A stretch of DNA of 64,000 bases, from positions 1 to 64,000 of the forward strand of contig NZ_WUFT01000007.1 in NCBI RefSeq assembly GCF_010668805.1. Direction: 5' to 3'. A model generated the notes under the pieces. The model saw only the letters and a program-made list of their open reading frames with translations, was not told the origin of the DNA and did not search any database. Positions 36,064 to 48,273 of the stretch are shown here, one piece after another (positions within the stretch are counted from its first letter, which is position 1; every line of letters starts with the position of its first letter). A program made the position numbers and the translations under genes. Source of the stretch: Rhizobium phaseoli (GTDB taxonomy: Bacteria; Pseudomonadota; Alphaproteobacteria; Rhizobiales; Rhizobiaceae).

Positions 36064-37065
36064 TCAGCCGTTGACGAAGGCCATGTCGGCCGCCGTCAGC
36101 TCGATGCTGCGCAATTCGCGGTTGACGAGGAAATTTTCGGTTTCCTGCACCGTTTCGGCCAGCTCGACGCGGGCGTCGAAGCGGGCGCGGAACGCCTCGA
36201 TGATCTCGTTGACGATGACCTCGGGGGCGGAGGCGCCGGCGGAAAGCCCGAGCGTCGAAATCGTGCCGATCGCGTTCCAGTCGAGTTCGGCGGCGCGCTG
36301 CACCAGGATCGATTTCTTCGCTCCTGCCCTCAGCGCCACTTCGACGAGACGTTTGGAATTGGAGGAATTCGGCGCGCCGACGATGATGAAGAGATCGCAG
36401 CCGGGGGCGGCCTGCTTGACCACTTCCTGGCGGTTGGTCGTCGCATAGCAGATCGAGTCCGCTGCCGGCGCCGTCAGATTCGGGAAGCGCTCGTGCAGGC
36501 GGGTGATGACGCCGGCGGTATCGTCGACCGACAGCGTCGTCTGGGTGACGTAACCGAGATTGTCGGCGTCAATCGGAATATAGGCGTCGGCATCCTCGAT
36601 CGTCTCGATCAGCGATACCGATCCCTCCGGCAGCTGCCCCATCGTGCCAATCACCTCCGGGTGGCCGGCATGGCCGATGAGGACGACATGGCGGCCGAGG
36701 CGATTGTGACGCATCGCCTGTTTGTGGACCTTGGAAACCAGCGGGCAGGTGGCGTCGAGATAGAACAGGTTGCGGCTCGCCGCATCCTCCGGCACGGATT
36801 TCGGCACGCCATGTGCTGAAAAGACCACCGGCTGGGCGCGATGCTCGGCCGGGATCTCGTCCAGCTCCTCGACGAAGACGGCGCCCTTGGCTTCCAGCCC
36901 CTCGACGACATAACGATTGTGGACGATCTCGTGACGCACATAGACCGGCGCGCCATAGGATTTCAGCGCCAGCACGACAATCTGGATGGCGCGGTCGACG
37001 CCGGCGCAGAAGCCGCGCGGGCCACAGAGCCTGATCGTCAAAGGAGGTTTCGCCGCAATATTCAT
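36064..37065 (-). CDS. ispH: 4-hydroxy-3-methylbut-2-enyl diphosphate reductase IspH
   Basis: A 333-residue 4Fe-4S enzyme, the last step of the MEP isoprenoid pathway. Three cluster Cys are at [13 protein letters not shown] (Cys20), [12 protein letters not shown] and [10 protein letters not shown]. The motifs [10 protein letters not shown] and SAHGVPKSV are active-site elements. The ATG at 37065 starts [15 protein letters not shown]; an upstream ATG at 37083 is less well placed. It lies 80 bp upstream of thrB on the same strand. Confidence 0.96.
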   Translation of the reverse strand: MNIAAKPPLTIRLCGPRGFCAGVDRAIQIVVLALKSYGAPVYVRHEIVHNRYVVEGLEAKGAVFVEELDEIPAEHRAQPVVFSAHGVPKSVPEDAASRNLFYLDATCPLVSKVHKQAMRHNRLGRHVVLIGHAGHPEVIGTMGQLPEGSVSLIETIEDADAYIPIDADNLGYVTQTTLSVDDTAGVITRLHERFPNLTAPAADSICYATTNRQEVVKQAAPGCDLFIIVGAPNSSNSKRLVEVALRAGAKKSILVQRAAELDWNAIGTISTLGLSAGASAPEVIVNEIIEAFRARFDARVELAETVQETENFLVNRELRSIELTAADMAFVNG

Positions 37066-37162
37066 GTCTGTTCCGTCATGCATTCTTCAACCCTGTGCCT
37101 GCCACAGGTCCCGCGAGGGGCAATCGACCTCTAGCCCAATATAAGCGAGAATTGAAGCGATA

Positions 37163-37918
37163 CTATTGCGCCGGCTGCTTGCCGGGTTTGCGGAACCAGG
37201 AGATCGCCACCACGGCAATGAGCACCGCGGCAAGCCCATACCAGGTGAAGGCATATTGCAGGTGGTCGTTCGGCAGAGCCACCTGGGTGACGCCGCCGAT
37301 CGGCAGGCCGGCCGGATTGGGGGTGGAATCGGCGTCGACGAAAAACGGAATGACGCGCGCCTTGTCCAGCCCGACGCTTTCGGCCATGACGTCGAGATCC
37401 TTCCAATAGAAGATGTTCTTGGCGACGTCGTTGTCCGGCACCACCCAGGAGGGTTTGCCGGGAAGTTTTTCGCGGGCGAGACCCGTGACGGTCTGCTGAT
37501 CGGTCAGCTGGCCCTGCATGCGCATTTCCGGCTCCTTGTTCTCATAGGGAACGAAGCCGCGATTGACCAAGAGCGTGCGCCCGTCGGCAAGCTCCAGAGG
37601 CGTATAGACGTAAAAGCCGGTCTGGCCGCGCCAGGTGGCGAAAAAGTGCCGCTCCTTGTCGTTGAGATAACGGCCGGTGGCGGTGACCCTGCGGTATTCG
37701 ATGTCGCCGCCAATTGCTGCCATCGCCTCGATATCGGCAAGCGGCACGGGGGCGGCCAGCTGGCGCGCGGCGATATCGGCAAGCAGGCCTTCCTTCCAGT
37801 GGAGGCGCTCCACCTGCCAGGTGCCGAGCGAAATCAGGATAGCAAGGGCGATCAGCACCAGGATGCCGGTGATGACGGGCAGCCGGCGGCGCGGCATGAC
37901 ATGCTCTATTTCAGTCAC
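37163..37918 (-). CDS. SURF1-family cytochrome oxidase assembly protein
   Basis: A 251-residue membrane protein with one TM near the N-terminus (LPVITGILVLIALAILISLG), one near the C-terminus (YAFTWYGLAAVLIAVVAISW) and a SURF1 domain between. Motifs include GTWQVERLHWKEGLLADIAA, VTATGRYLNDKERHFFATWR and LLVNRGFVPY. SURF1 helps insert heme a into subunit I of aa3 oxidase. It overlaps the DUF983 gene by 8 bp. The oxidase genes ctaCDBGE lie immediately upstream, separated by an inserted plus-strand gene. Confidence 0.92.
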   Translation of the reverse strand: MTEIEHVMPRRRLPVITGILVLIALAILISLGTWQVERLHWKEGLLADIAARQLAAPVPLADIEAMAAIGGDIEYRRVTATGRYLNDKERHFFATWRGQTGFYVYTPLELADGRTLLVNRGFVPYENKEPEMRMQGQLTDQQTVTGLAREKLPGKPSWVVPDNDVAKNIFYWKDLDVMAESVGLDKARVIPFFVDADSTPNPAGLPIGGVTQVALPNDHLQYAFTWYGLAAVLIAVVAISWFRKPGKQPAQ

Positions 37919-38291
37919 TCAGGCGTCCTTCGCGGGCATTATGGCGGTACTGCATGGCAATCAGGATGCCCTTGAACCAACGCAGCGTCGTGAGCGACAG
38001 GATGATCGTCAGCGGGCCGAACAGCAGGATGTGCACCCAGATCGGCGGCCCGTAATTGACCTGCAGCCACAACACCATGCCGATGACGATGAAGCCGACG
38101 ATGAGGATGACGAAGACGGCCGGGCCATCGCCGGAATCAGCGAAGGAATAATCGAGGCCGCAGGCAGCGCAACGCGGCTTGAGCCCGAGCAGACCATCGA
38201 ACAGTTTGCCCTGGCCACAGCGCGGGCAGCAGCCCTTGATGCCTGTCTTGATCGGGTCGACGGGGGGAAAATGGGCGCTATCTTCGCTCAT
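37911..38291 (-). CDS. DUF983 zinc-ribbon membrane protein
   Basis: A 126-residue protein. An N-terminal zinc ribbon (CCPRCGQGKLFDGLLGLKPR then CAACGLDY) precedes two TM helices (GPAVFVILIVGFIVIGMVLW and HILLFGPLTIILSLTTL). DUF983 proteins sit beside oxidase genes in many alphaproteobacteria, and a role in oxidase assembly is inferred. AAGGA lies 5 bp before the ATG at 38291. It precedes and overlaps the SURF1 gene. Confidence 0.9.
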   Translation of the reverse strand: MSEDSAHFPPVDPIKTGIKGCCPRCGQGKLFDGLLGLKPRCAACGLDYSFADSGDGPAVFVILIVGFIVIGMVLWLQVNYGPPIWVHILLFGPLTIILSLTTLRWFKGILIAMQYRHNAREGRLSD

Positions 38292-38423
38292 GCCATTCCT
38301 TCTGGCCATTCCTTCTCTGCAGTCCATCCTGCCTTAACTCTCCCATAAAGTATTCGCATCCCGAATGGAAATGCCTGCGCGGTTTCGCCTCAGTGATTCG
38401 CGCCAAACAGAAGAAGAAGACTG

Positions 38424-39065
38424 ATGACCAATGACAACCATGCCGGCCAGATCATTATTCTGAACGGTGCGCCCAGAAGCGGCAAATCCAGCATTGCGCG
38501 CACAATCCAGGAGGAATTCGAGGGGCCGTGGATCAACCTCGGCGTCGACGGCTACAATGCCATGACGCCGAAGCGTTACCTGCCCGGGATCGGCCTGAGG
38601 CCGGGCGGCGAGCGGCCGGAGCTCGAAGAACTGGTGCCGTTCCTCTATGCGGCCCTTTATGAATCGATCGCCATCCACGCCGGATTGGGGCTCAATGTGG
38701 TCGCCGATCTCGGCCATCATGACAGCTACTCGCAGCCGCTCGGCATTCTCGGCGACAGCGCCCGGCGCCTGGAAGGCTTTTCCGTGCTGTTCGTCGGCGT
38801 GCACTGTCCGATCGAGACGATCATGCAGCGGCGGGAATTCAAACAGGAAGGCCGCGAGACACTGTATGTAAGAGCCACCGAAGAGGTGGCCATCCCCGAG
38901 CCGGTGCAACGCTGGCAGGATGAAGTGCACCGGCCTGGTATCTATGACATGGAACTCGACACGTCGGTGCTGACAGCGCTCGAATGCGCCGAGGCGATCC
39001 GCCTGCGCCTCGACCTCGGCATATCCGAGCCCTCGGCTTTCGAGCGCATTGCTGGCGGGCGGTGA
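38424..39065 (+). CDS. Chloramphenicol phosphotransferase-like kinase
   Basis: A 213-residue P-loop protein. Its features are IIILNGAPRSGKSSIARTIQ (Walker A), WINLGVDGYNAMTPKRYLPG and VVADLGHHDSYSQPLGILGD, with a lid-like VRATEEVAIPEPVQRWQDEV. This is the chloramphenicol 3-O-phosphotransferase-like family, most of whose members have no confirmed substrate. It is the only plus-strand gene in the run from the peroxiredoxin-type genes to the oxidase, and is flanked on the right by repeats, so it looks inserted between DUF983 and ctaE. Confidence 0.85.
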   Translation: MTNDNHAGQIIILNGAPRSGKSSIARTIQEEFEGPWINLGVDGYNAMTPKRYLPGIGLRPGGERPELEELVPFLYAALYESIAIHAGLGLNVVADLGHHDSYSQPLGILGDSARRLEGFSVLFVGVHCPIETIMQRREFKQEGRETLYVRATEEVAIPEPVQRWQDEVHRPGIYDMELDTSVLTALECAEAIRLRLDLGISEPSAFERIAGGR

Positions 39066-39071
39066 GATCGG

Positions 39072-39206
39072 CCCCTCATCCGGCTGCCGCCACCTTCTCC
39101 CCGCGCGAGGGGAGAAGGGAATATGCCGCACACCCTCTCCGTCCCTCGCTGAGCTCTCGCGGGGCACGTCCCCTCGCCCCGTTTACGGGGGTCCGAAGGA
39201 CGGGTC
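39072..39206. repeat. Mosaic repeat B, copy 3 (one end lost)
   Basis: It starts CCCCTCATCCGGCTGCCGCC and carries CTCGCGGGGCACGTCCCCTC and CCCCGTTTACGGGGGTCCGA. The right end stops at ...GGACGGGTCG without a TGAGGGG end. It lies just after the phosphotransferase gene. Confidence 0.8.
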
Positions 39207-39252
39207 GCCGATGACGAAGCGAGGGCGGGTGTGCGCCTCTTGCCCATCGTGC

Positions 39253-39461
39253 CCCCACCCTCCGTCATGCTCGGGCTTGACCCGAGCATCCATGCCCACG
39301 CCTCGTCTTGTCTCGAGAGCATTGGGAGACCGTCGCTGCGAGGCTGCGGGAACGGTGGCAGACTTCGCGAAGAGGGATGGCATCGGTGAAATGCCCTCGC
39401 CTTTCTCCGTGCTCGTCGCATGGATCCTCGGGTCAAGCCCGAGGATGACGGAGCGTGGGGG
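39253..39461. repeat. Mosaic repeat C, copy 2
   Basis: Two inverted arms, CCGTCATGCTCGGGCTTGAC-CCGAGCATCC and GGATCCTCGGGTCAAGCCCG-AGGATGACGG, are separated by about 130 bp that encodes nothing recognisable. Each arm has the CTCGGG-CTTGA-CCCGAG type hairpin. Confidence 0.78.
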
Positions 39462-39570
39462 AACGACGAGCAACGCCAGTGAAAACGCGTAGCCATTTGC
39501 GCCCGGAATTGCGGAAAACAAAACTATCCTCGCATTTCGCGGAATCAAAATCGACCCAAATTCCACATAC

Positions 39571-39597
39571 AAAAAAGGCCGGCACCAGGCCCGCCTT
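39571..39597 (-). terminator. Terminator of the cytochrome oxidase operon
   Basis: On the minus strand AAGGCGGGC-CTGGT-GCCGGCCTT forms a stem with one mismatch, followed by TTTT, 21 bp after the ctaE stop. Confidence 0.8.
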
Positions 39598-39617
39598 CTA
39601 TTCGAATATCGCTGCAA

Positions 39618-40496
39618 TCAGCCGGCTGCGACGGGGGCGCCCCAGCCGCCCCAGACGTAGATGCAGAAGAACAGGAACAGCCAGACGACGTCGACGAAGT
39701 GCCAGTACCAGGCCGCGGCCTCGAAGCCGAAATGCTGTTTCGGGGTGAAGTCGCCGCGCATGGCGCGGATCAGGCAGACGGCCAGGAAGATGGTGCCGAC
39801 CAGCACGTGGAAACCGTGGAAGCCGGTCGCCATGAAGAAGGTCGCGCCATAGATCGAATTCTTGAAGGCGAAGGGCGCGTGGGCATATTCATAGGCCTGC
39901 ACGCAGGAGAACAGCACGCCGAGCACCACCGTCAGCGTCAGGCCCTGGATCAGGCCCTTGCGGTCGTTGTGCAGCAGCGCATGGTGCGCCCAGGTGACCG
40001 TCGTGCCGGAAAGCAGCAGGATGACGGTGTTGTAGATCGGCAGGTGCCAGGGATCGAGGACCTCGATGCCCTTCGGCGGCCAGGTGCCGCCGGTATAGAG
40101 CAGGCGCGAGGCCTGGATCGCCTCGTGCGGATAGAGGCTGGCGTCGAAATAGGCCCAGAACCAGGCAACGAAGAACATCACTTCGGAAGCGATGAACATG
40201 ATCATGCCGTAGCGCAGGTGCAACGAGACGACGCGGGTGTGGGCGCCCTCATGGGCTTCCTTCACCGTATCGGCCCACCAGCCGTACATGACGTAGAGAA
40301 CCAGCGCGAAGCCGATGTAGAACAGCCAGGGATTGGCGAGTTCGGCACCGGCGACCTTGAAGGAGCCACCGCTCAGGTAGCGCATGTAGCAGACGCCGCC
40401 GATCGCCATGATGAAGGCGCCGAGCGAGGCGAGAATCGGCCACGGGCTCGGATCGATGATGTGATAGTCGTGATTCTTCTGATGAGCATCGGCCAT
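39618..40496 (-). CDS. ctaE: Cytochrome c oxidase subunit III
   Basis: A 292-residue integral membrane subunit of aa3 oxidase with seven TM helices. It has HHALLHNDRKGLIQGLTLTV, GVLFSCVQAYEYAHAPF, GATFFMATGFHGFHVLVGTI and a C-terminal YWHFVDVVWLFLF, typical of subunit III. It stabilises the catalytic core and binds phospholipid. It is the last gene of the ctaCDB-coxF-ctaGE run, 61 bp after ctaG. Confidence 0.97.
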   Translation of the reverse strand: MADAHQKNHDYHIIDPSPWPILASLGAFIMAIGGVCYMRYLSGGSFKVAGAELANPWLFYIGFALVLYVMYGWWADTVKEAHEGAHTRVVSLHLRYGMIMFIASEVMFFVAWFWAYFDASLYPHEAIQASRLLYTGGTWPPKGIEVLDPWHLPIYNTVILLLSGTTVTWAHHALLHNDRKGLIQGLTLTVVLGVLFSCVQAYEYAHAPFAFKNSIYGATFFMATGFHGFHVLVGTIFLAVCLIRAMRGDFTPKQHFGFEAAAWYWHFVDVVWLFLFFCIYVWGGWGAPVAAG

Positions 40497-40557
40497 GTAG
40501 CTATCCCCGGATATCTTCCTTCACTCCGCTCCCGACATAGCCGGAAACGAGCCTTGA

Positions 40558-41166
40558 TCAAAGTTTCTTTTCAACCTTTTCCGCTCTACCCTCATTCAAA
40601 GCCAGCGGCTTCGGACCCTCTTTCGGGTAGAACGTGTATGACAGCGTGATCGTATGGATATTCTTCGATTCCACGGCCTTGACGATTTCCGGATCGATGT
40701 AGAACGCCACCGGCATGTCGAGCTTCTCGCCCGGCTTCAGGTCTGTTTCCGTAAAGCAGAAACATTGCACCTTGTTGAAATAGACGCCCGCCTCGCCCGG
40801 CGTGACGTTGAAAACCGCCTGGCCGCGCTGGGTTTCGTTGGAGCGATTCTCCGCGGTGAAATTGACCTGGATCGTTTCGCCGATCTTCGGATTGACCTCG
40901 CGCTCGACCGGCTTGAAATCCCATTGCAGGCCGGGCGCGACATTGGCGTCGAAGGTGACGCGCATCGTGCGGTCGAGCACGACGCTCGACACCTGATCGA
41001 CGCGCTGCGTCGTGCCGTTATAGCCGGTTACCTGGCAGAAGATGCGGTAGAGCGGCACGGCGGCGTAGCTCATCGCGCCCATGCCGAACACGAAGCTCAG
41101 GCACATCATCACGACGGCGCCGTTGTTGCGGGCCGGCTTTTTCGGTGCGGTGGCGTTGTCGCTCAT
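40558..41166 (-). CDS. ctaG: Cox11/CtaG copper chaperone
   Basis: A 202-residue periplasm-facing copper chaperone for the CuB site of subunit I. It has one N-terminal TM ([20 protein letters not shown]), an immunoglobulin-like domain, and the CuB-delivery motif QCFCFTE. The start overlaps the coxF stop by 4 bp, so it is coupled to upstream genes. Confidence 0.96.
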   Translation of the reverse strand: MSDNATAPKKPARNNGAVVMMCLSFVFGMGAMSYAAVPLYRIFCQVTGYNGTTQRVDQVSSVVLDRTMRVTFDANVAPGLQWDFKPVEREVNPKIGETIQVNFTAENRSNETQRGQAVFNVTPGEAGVYFNKVQCFCFTETDLKPGEKLDMPVAFYIDPEIVKAVESKNIHTITLSYTFYPKEGPKPLALNEGRAEKVEKKL

Positions 41167-41303
41167 CCGGCCGTTCCCCCGCCGATCTTCACGATTGCCA
41201 TCACGTAGAAGAGAACGACGAGGCCGGCTAGCACCAGCCCGAGCGCGATGTTGCGGTTGCGGCGCGACTTGAGCTGCTTTTCCGTGAGCTTGACCAATTC
41301 CAT
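41163..41303 (-). CDS. coxF: CoxF-like small membrane protein
   Basis: A 46-residue protein: [20 protein letters not shown], then a TM helix [20 protein letters not shown] and GGGTAG. It is the CoxF-type small protein found between ctaB and ctaG in rhizobial oxidase operons. Its start overlaps the ctaB stop and its stop overlaps the ctaG start, so translation is tightly coupled. It probably stabilises assembly, but its function is not firmly known. Confidence 0.88.
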   Translation of the reverse strand: MELVKLTEKQLKSRRNRNIALGLVLAGLVVLFYVMAIVKIGGGTAG

Positions 41304-42256
41304 CAGAACCAACCTCCCGTATGCGAGACCAGCACCGACGCCAGCCGGTCGATCATCAAGGCGGAGAACACAGCGAAAAGATAAAAGATCGAGAAGCCGA
41401 AGAGCTTCTTTGCCGGGATCATCTTCAGATCGCCGTCGGGCATACGCCAGACGGCGATGGAACAGTAGATGAATATCGCGCCGAGGGCGGCGGCCACCAG
41501 GCCATAGCCGAGGCTGGCGAAGCCGAGGAAGGTTGGCAACACCGCGCAGACGGCGGTCAGCACCGCATAGGCGACGATCTGATGTTTGGTCGCCCGCTCG
41601 CCGGCGACGTTCGGCAGCATCGGCACGCCGACGGCCTCGTAATCGCGCATCTTGAACAGCGCCAGCGCCCAGAAATGCGCCGGCGTCCACAGGAAGATGA
41701 TCAGGAAAAGCACGGTGCTCTCGATCGTCACGCTGTCGGTTACGCAGGCCCAGCCGATCATCGGCGGAAAGGCGCCGGCGGCGCCGCCGATGACGATGTT
41801 CTGCGGCGTCGAGCGCTTCAGCCACATGGTGTAGACGACGGCATAGAAGAAGATGGTGAAGGCAAGGATGCCGGCCGAGAGCCAGTTGACGGCAAGGCCG
41901 AGGATCACCACCGAAAAGCCCGAAAGCACCAGGCCGAAGGCCAGAGCCTCCGAGGGGGCGATGCGGCCGGCCGGGATCGGACGGTTGGCGGTGCGGCTCA
42001 TGATGGCGTCGATATCGGCATCGTACCACATGTTGAGGGCGCCGGAGGCGCCGGCGCCGACGGCGATACAGAGAATGGCGATCAGGCCGAGGACGGGATG
42101 GATGTGGCCGGGCGCCAGCACCAGGCCGGCAAGGGCGGTGAAGACCACGAGTGACATCACCCGCGGCTTCAGCAATTCGAAATAATCGCGCGCACTCGCT
42201 TCCGACAATTCGCCGTCCTTTGCAAGCGTCCCGTGATTGTCGATGACCGTCATCAT
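41303..42256 (-). CDS. ctaB: Heme O synthase (protoheme IX farnesyltransferase)
   Basis: A 317-residue membrane prenyltransferase with about nine TM helices. The prenyl-diphosphate-binding motif [20 protein letters not shown] and the second motif [20 protein letters not shown] are present. It farnesylates heme B to heme O on the way to heme A. It lies between ctaD and coxF, 63 bp after ctaD. Two ATG codons in tandem (42256, 42253) are possible starts. Confidence 0.96.
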   Translation of the reverse strand: MMTVIDNHGTLAKDGELSEASARDYFELLKPRVMSLVVFTALAGLVLAPGHIHPVLGLIAILCIAVGAGASGALNMWYDADIDAIMSRTANRPIPAGRIAPSEALAFGLVLSGFSVVILGLAVNWLSAGILAFTIFFYAVVYTMWLKRSTPQNIVIGGAAGAFPPMIGWACVTDSVTIESTVLFLIIFLWTPAHFWALALFKMRDYEAVGVPMLPNVAGERATKHQIVAYAVLTAVCAVLPTFLGFASLGYGLVAAALGAIFIYCSIAVWRMPDGDLKMIPAKKLFGFSIFYLFAVFSALMIDRLASVLVSHTGGWF

Positions 42257-42319
42257 TCCGTCCTGAATGTCAGAATATCAGGACGCCGTATCGCATGCGG
42301 CGTCCTGACACCCGCGCAA

Positions 42320-44928
<2,609 letters not shown>

Positions 44929-45269
44929 CACCTTATTATCTCCCTCGAGCGCTTGACCTGCAAAATAGAACGCAGAATCCTTGCCATCTTCAGCGCTTCA
45001 AACCACAGTTTGGCATTTGCCGCAACAGGTCAGAGCAATTGTCTATGCGGCATTTTTGCTGAAAGCATAGGCAGGCCAGAACGGCAAAACATCCCAAGTT
45101 TTTCATCAGCATATGAAAAATCGGCTTTCCGGCCAACCCGCGCGCCACACATTATTTAGGAAAGGTCCAATTTCCGCCGCAGTCCCCCGGTTTTCACGGG
45201 GTGGGGCTTTTCATTTTTGGTGGGCAGCTTCAACAATAGCCGCAAATGATTCGATATCCAGAGGTTTCC
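44929..45269. other. Divergent promoter region, nothing else seen
   Basis: It lies between ctaC and the IalB gene. It holds the 5' regions of both and no supported gene or repeat. A block near 45005-45060 is AT-richer, as expected for promoters, but no regulator motif stands out. Confidence 0.5.
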
Positions 45270-45917
45270 ATGGGTTTCCGTTCCCTCGCGCAGTCGCTTC
45301 TCGTGACTGCCAGCATCGCGGCCGCAGCGACGACGTCCGTTTTCGCACAGCAGCAACCCGCGCCGGCCCAGGCCAAGCCGCCGGCTGCCGCGCCGGCCCC
45401 TGCCCCGGCTCCCGCTACGACGCCGCAGCAGCCGAGTGCGGCCAAACCGAATATCCAGGTGACACCCGGCCAGACCCAGCCGCAGGCGCCGGGCACGGTG
45501 AAATCCAATCACGGCGCATGGTCCGTCGTCTGCGACAAGCCGGCCGGCGCCTCGACCGAACAATGCGCGCTGATGCAAAACGTCATCGCCGAGGACCGGC
45601 CGGAGGTCGGGCTTTCCGTCGTCGTGTTGAAGACGGCCGACCGCAAGTCGAAGATTCTTCGCGTGCTGGCGCCGCTCGGCGTGCTCTTGCCGAACGGCCT
45701 CGGGCTCAATGTCGACGGCAAGGATATCGGCCGCGCCTATTTCGTGCGCTGCTTCGCCGATGGTTGTTATGCCGAGGTCGTGCTCGAGGACGAACTGCTG
45801 AAAACCTTCCGTAGCGGCGCCCAGGCAACCTTCATCGTCTTCCAGACCCCGGAAGAAGGCATCGGCATCCCCGTCGACCTCAAGGGCTTCGCCGAAGGTT
45901 TTGACGCGCTGCCTTGA
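45270..45917 (+). CDS. Invasion-associated locus B (IalB) family protein
   Basis: A 215-residue exported protein with a signal peptide (about residues 1-26) and a Pro/Ala-rich linker (about 28-80). The IalB domain has HGAWSVVCDKPAG, QCALMQNVIAEDRPEVGLSV and YFVRCFADGCYAEVVLEDEL. IalB proteins are periplasmic or surface proteins linked to host-cell invasion in Bartonella; in rhizobia the role is unclear. AGAGG precedes the ATG at 45270. It is divergent from the oxidase operon. Confidence 0.9.
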   Translation: MGFRSLAQSLLVTASIAAAATTSVFAQQQPAPAQAKPPAAAPAPAPAPATTPQQPSAAKPNIQVTPGQTQPQAPGTVKSNHGAWSVVCDKPAGASTEQCALMQNVIAEDRPEVGLSVVVLKTADRKSKILRVLAPLGVLLPNGLGLNVDGKDIGRAYFVRCFADGCYAEVVLEDELLKTFRSGAQATFIVFQTPEEGIGIPVDLKGFAEGFDALP

Positions 45918-45985
45918 GGGTTTGCGGGCGCGCGCACCTACGCTCGCCCCCTCACCCGTTGCTGTACTCGCTCCATAGGCTCATC

Positions 45986-46086
45986 CCACCCTCCGTCATG
46001 CTCGGGCTTGACCCGAGCATCCACGCGACACCCTCGGTGGCGGCATGGATCCTCGGCTCAAGGCCGAGGAGGACGGAGGATGGGGT
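45986..46086. repeat. Mosaic repeat C, copy 3
   Basis: CCGTCATGCTCGGGCTTGAC-CCGAGCATCC is followed after a short spacer by GGATCCTCGGCTCAAGGCCG-AGGAGGACGG, an inverted arm. It lies between ialB and tldD. Confidence 0.78.
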
Positions 46087-46300
46087 GACCTTCCAGCCAA
46101 ACTTGACGCTGGCGCGGGGAAATCCATCCGGCAGGAGCGCCCCTGCAGCGCAAAGCGACAAAACGCTTATATCTCCTTCGCGCGCACTCCCATCTCCTGA
46201 AATGAATTTGCCCCACAAAGAATATTCCACCGCAGGGCTTCACTCCTTATCATAAGGAGCCCTATCTAAGGCGTAAGCGCATTCCCATTGGAGCCAGACC

Positions 46301-47716
46301 ATGACCACCGACCTCCTGACGCTATTCGATGCCGACGAAGCCACCATGCGTGGTCTGGTCGCCGAGGCGCTCGCCGGCGCCGATGATGGCGAGCTGTTTA
46401 TCGAGCATGCGCAGGCCGAAGCGCTGACCTTCGACAATGGTCGGCTGAAGGGCGGCAGCTTCAACACCGAGCAGGGGTTCGGCCTGCGCGCCGTTGCCGG
46501 CGAAGCGGTCGGTTTCGCCCATGCCGGCGATCTCTCGGTGGCGGCGCTGAAGCGGGCGGCGGATGCTGTGGGCGCAGTGACACGCGGCTATTCCGGCACT
46601 TACGCCGCAGCCCCCCAGCGCACCAACAAGAAATTCTACGGCGACCAGAACCCGATCGGTCAGCCGAGCTTCGAGGAGAAGGTCAAGGTCCTGCGGGATA
46701 TCGACGCCTATCTCCGGGGCAAGAACGACAAGGTGCGGCAGGTGACGGCCTCGGTCGCGGCGAGCTGGCAGGTGGTCGACATTCTGCGCGCCGACGGACA
46801 CCGCGTGCGCGACATCAGGCCGATGACCCGCATCAACATCTCGGTCATGGTCGGCGAAGGCGATCGGCAGGAAAGCGGCTCCTACGGCAGCGGCGGGCGC
46901 ATCGGCTTCGGCGATTTCATCGCCGAGGGCAGTTGGCAGTACGGCGCCGACGAGGCGCTGCGTCAGGCGCTCGTCAACCTCGAGGCAATCGATGCGCCGG
47001 CGGGCACGATGGATGTCGTTCTCGGCTCCGGCTGGCCGGGCGTGATGCTGCACGAGGCCGTTGGCCACGGGCTGGAAGGCGATTTCAACCGCAAGAAGAC
47101 GTCCGCTTTTTCAGGCCTGCTCGGCCAGATGGTCGCCGCCCCCGGCGTCACCGTCGTCGACGACGGCACGATCGACAACCGCCGCGGCTCGATCACCATC
47201 GACGATGAGGGCACGCCGTCGGGGTACAACGTGCTGATCGAGAACGGCAAACTGGTCGGCTATATGCAGGATCGGCAGAATGCCCGGCTGATGGGCATGC
47301 AGCCCACCGGCAACGGCCGCCGCCAGGGTTATGCCCATGTGCCGATGCCGCGCATGACCAACACCTATATGCTCGGCGGCGACAAGTCGCCTGAAGAAAT
47401 CATCGCCTCGGTGAAGAAGGGCATCTATGCCGTCTCCTTCGGCGGCGGCCAGGTGGATATCACCTCCGGCAAGTTCGTCTTCGGCTGCACCGAGGCCTAT
47501 CTGATCGAAAACGGCAAGGTCGGCGCGCCGATCAAGGGCGCTATGCTGATCGGCAACGGCCCGGATGCGATGAAGCGGGTGTCGATGATCGGCAACGACA
47601 TGAAGCTCGATACCGGCATCGGCAATTGCGGCAAGGGCGGCCAATGGGTTCCGGTCGGCGTCGGCCAGCCGCATCTGCGCATGGATCAGGTGACCGTCGG
47701 CGGCACCCAGACCTGA
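46301..47716 (+). CDS. tldD: Metalloprotease TldD
   Basis: A 471-residue TldD. The zinc-binding motif HEAVGHGLEGD (HExxxH) sits in PGVMLHEAVGHGLEGDFN, and downstream GSITIDDEGTPSGYNVLIEN and GCTEAYLIENGKVGAPIKGA follow the family pattern. TldD acts with TldE/PmbA in peptide processing; the partner is not nearby. The gene ends 17 bp before an acetyltransferase gene. Confidence 0.95.
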   Translation: MTTDLLTLFDADEATMRGLVAEALAGADDGELFIEHAQAEALTFDNGRLKGGSFNTEQGFGLRAVAGEAVGFAHAGDLSVAALKRAADAVGAVTRGYSGTYAAAPQRTNKKFYGDQNPIGQPSFEEKVKVLRDIDAYLRGKNDKVRQVTASVAASWQVVDILRADGHRVRDIRPMTRINISVMVGEGDRQESGSYGSGGRIGFGDFIAEGSWQYGADEALRQALVNLEAIDAPAGTMDVVLGSGWPGVMLHEAVGHGLEGDFNRKKTSAFSGLLGQMVAAPGVTVVDDGTIDNRRGSITIDDEGTPSGYNVLIENGKLVGYMQDRQNARLMGMQPTGNGRRQGYAHVPMPRMTNTYMLGGDKSPEEIIASVKKGIYAVSFGGGQVDITSGKFVFGCTEAYLIENGKVGAPIKGAMLIGNGPDAMKRVSMIGNDMKLDTGIGNCGKGGQWVPVGVGQPHLRMDQVTVGGTQT

Positions 47717-47733
47717 GGCGAAAGGAGCCTGTG

Positions 47734-48273
47734 ATGGCGGAGGTCGAGATCAGGCGTTTCAGCGAAGACGACGCCGATGCCGTGCTGTCTGTGATCCTGA
47801 CGATCCAGCGTCAGGAGTTCGGCATCGATATATCAGCCGACGCGCAGCCGGATCTGCGGGTGATCCCGGATTTTTATCAGTCCGGCAAGGGGCAGTTCTG
47901 GGTCGCGGTCGAGGATGGCGCGATCGTCGGCACGCTGGGCTTGAAGGATATCGGCAACAATCAGGCGGCACTGCGCAAGATGTTCGTCGCCGCCGCGGTT
48001 CGCGGTGGTGAACACGGCGTGGCAGCGCGGCTCCTTGACCGGATGTTTTCCCACGCCAGGGATGCCGGCCTCATCGAAATCTTCCTCGGCACGACAGACA
48101 AATTCGTCGCCGCCCATCGCTTCTACGAGAAGAACGGCTTCACCGAGATCGCCAAGAGCGCCCTGCCCCGCTCGTTTCCGTTGATGGCGGTGGACAGCAA
48201 GTTTTATCGACATAAGGTCGACTCACTCCAGCAGCCGGCATGCCTCAGCCCTTCAGCACCTCCGCCGGCTTGA
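47734..48273 (+). CDS. GNAT N-acetyltransferase
   Basis: A 179-residue acetyltransferase: MAEVEIRRFSEDDADAVLSV, then GQFWVAVEDGAIVGTLGLKD, KMFVAAAVRGGEHGVAARLL and a C-terminal FYEKNGFTEIAKSALP. The GNAT acetyl-CoA site is present, though the Q/RxxGxG/A loop is varied (RGGEHG). The substrate is unknown. AAAGGAG precedes the ATG at 47734. It runs 29 bp into the convergent MazG-like gene, so the two stop regions overlap. Confidence 0.87.
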   Translation: MAEVEIRRFSEDDADAVLSVILTIQRQEFGIDISADAQPDLRVIPDFYQSGKGQFWVAVEDGAIVGTLGLKDIGNNQAALRKMFVAAAVRGGEHGVAARLLDRMFSHARDAGLIEIFLGTTDKFVAAHRFYEKNGFTEIAKSALPRSFPLMAVDSKFYRHKVDSLQQPACLSPSAPPPA

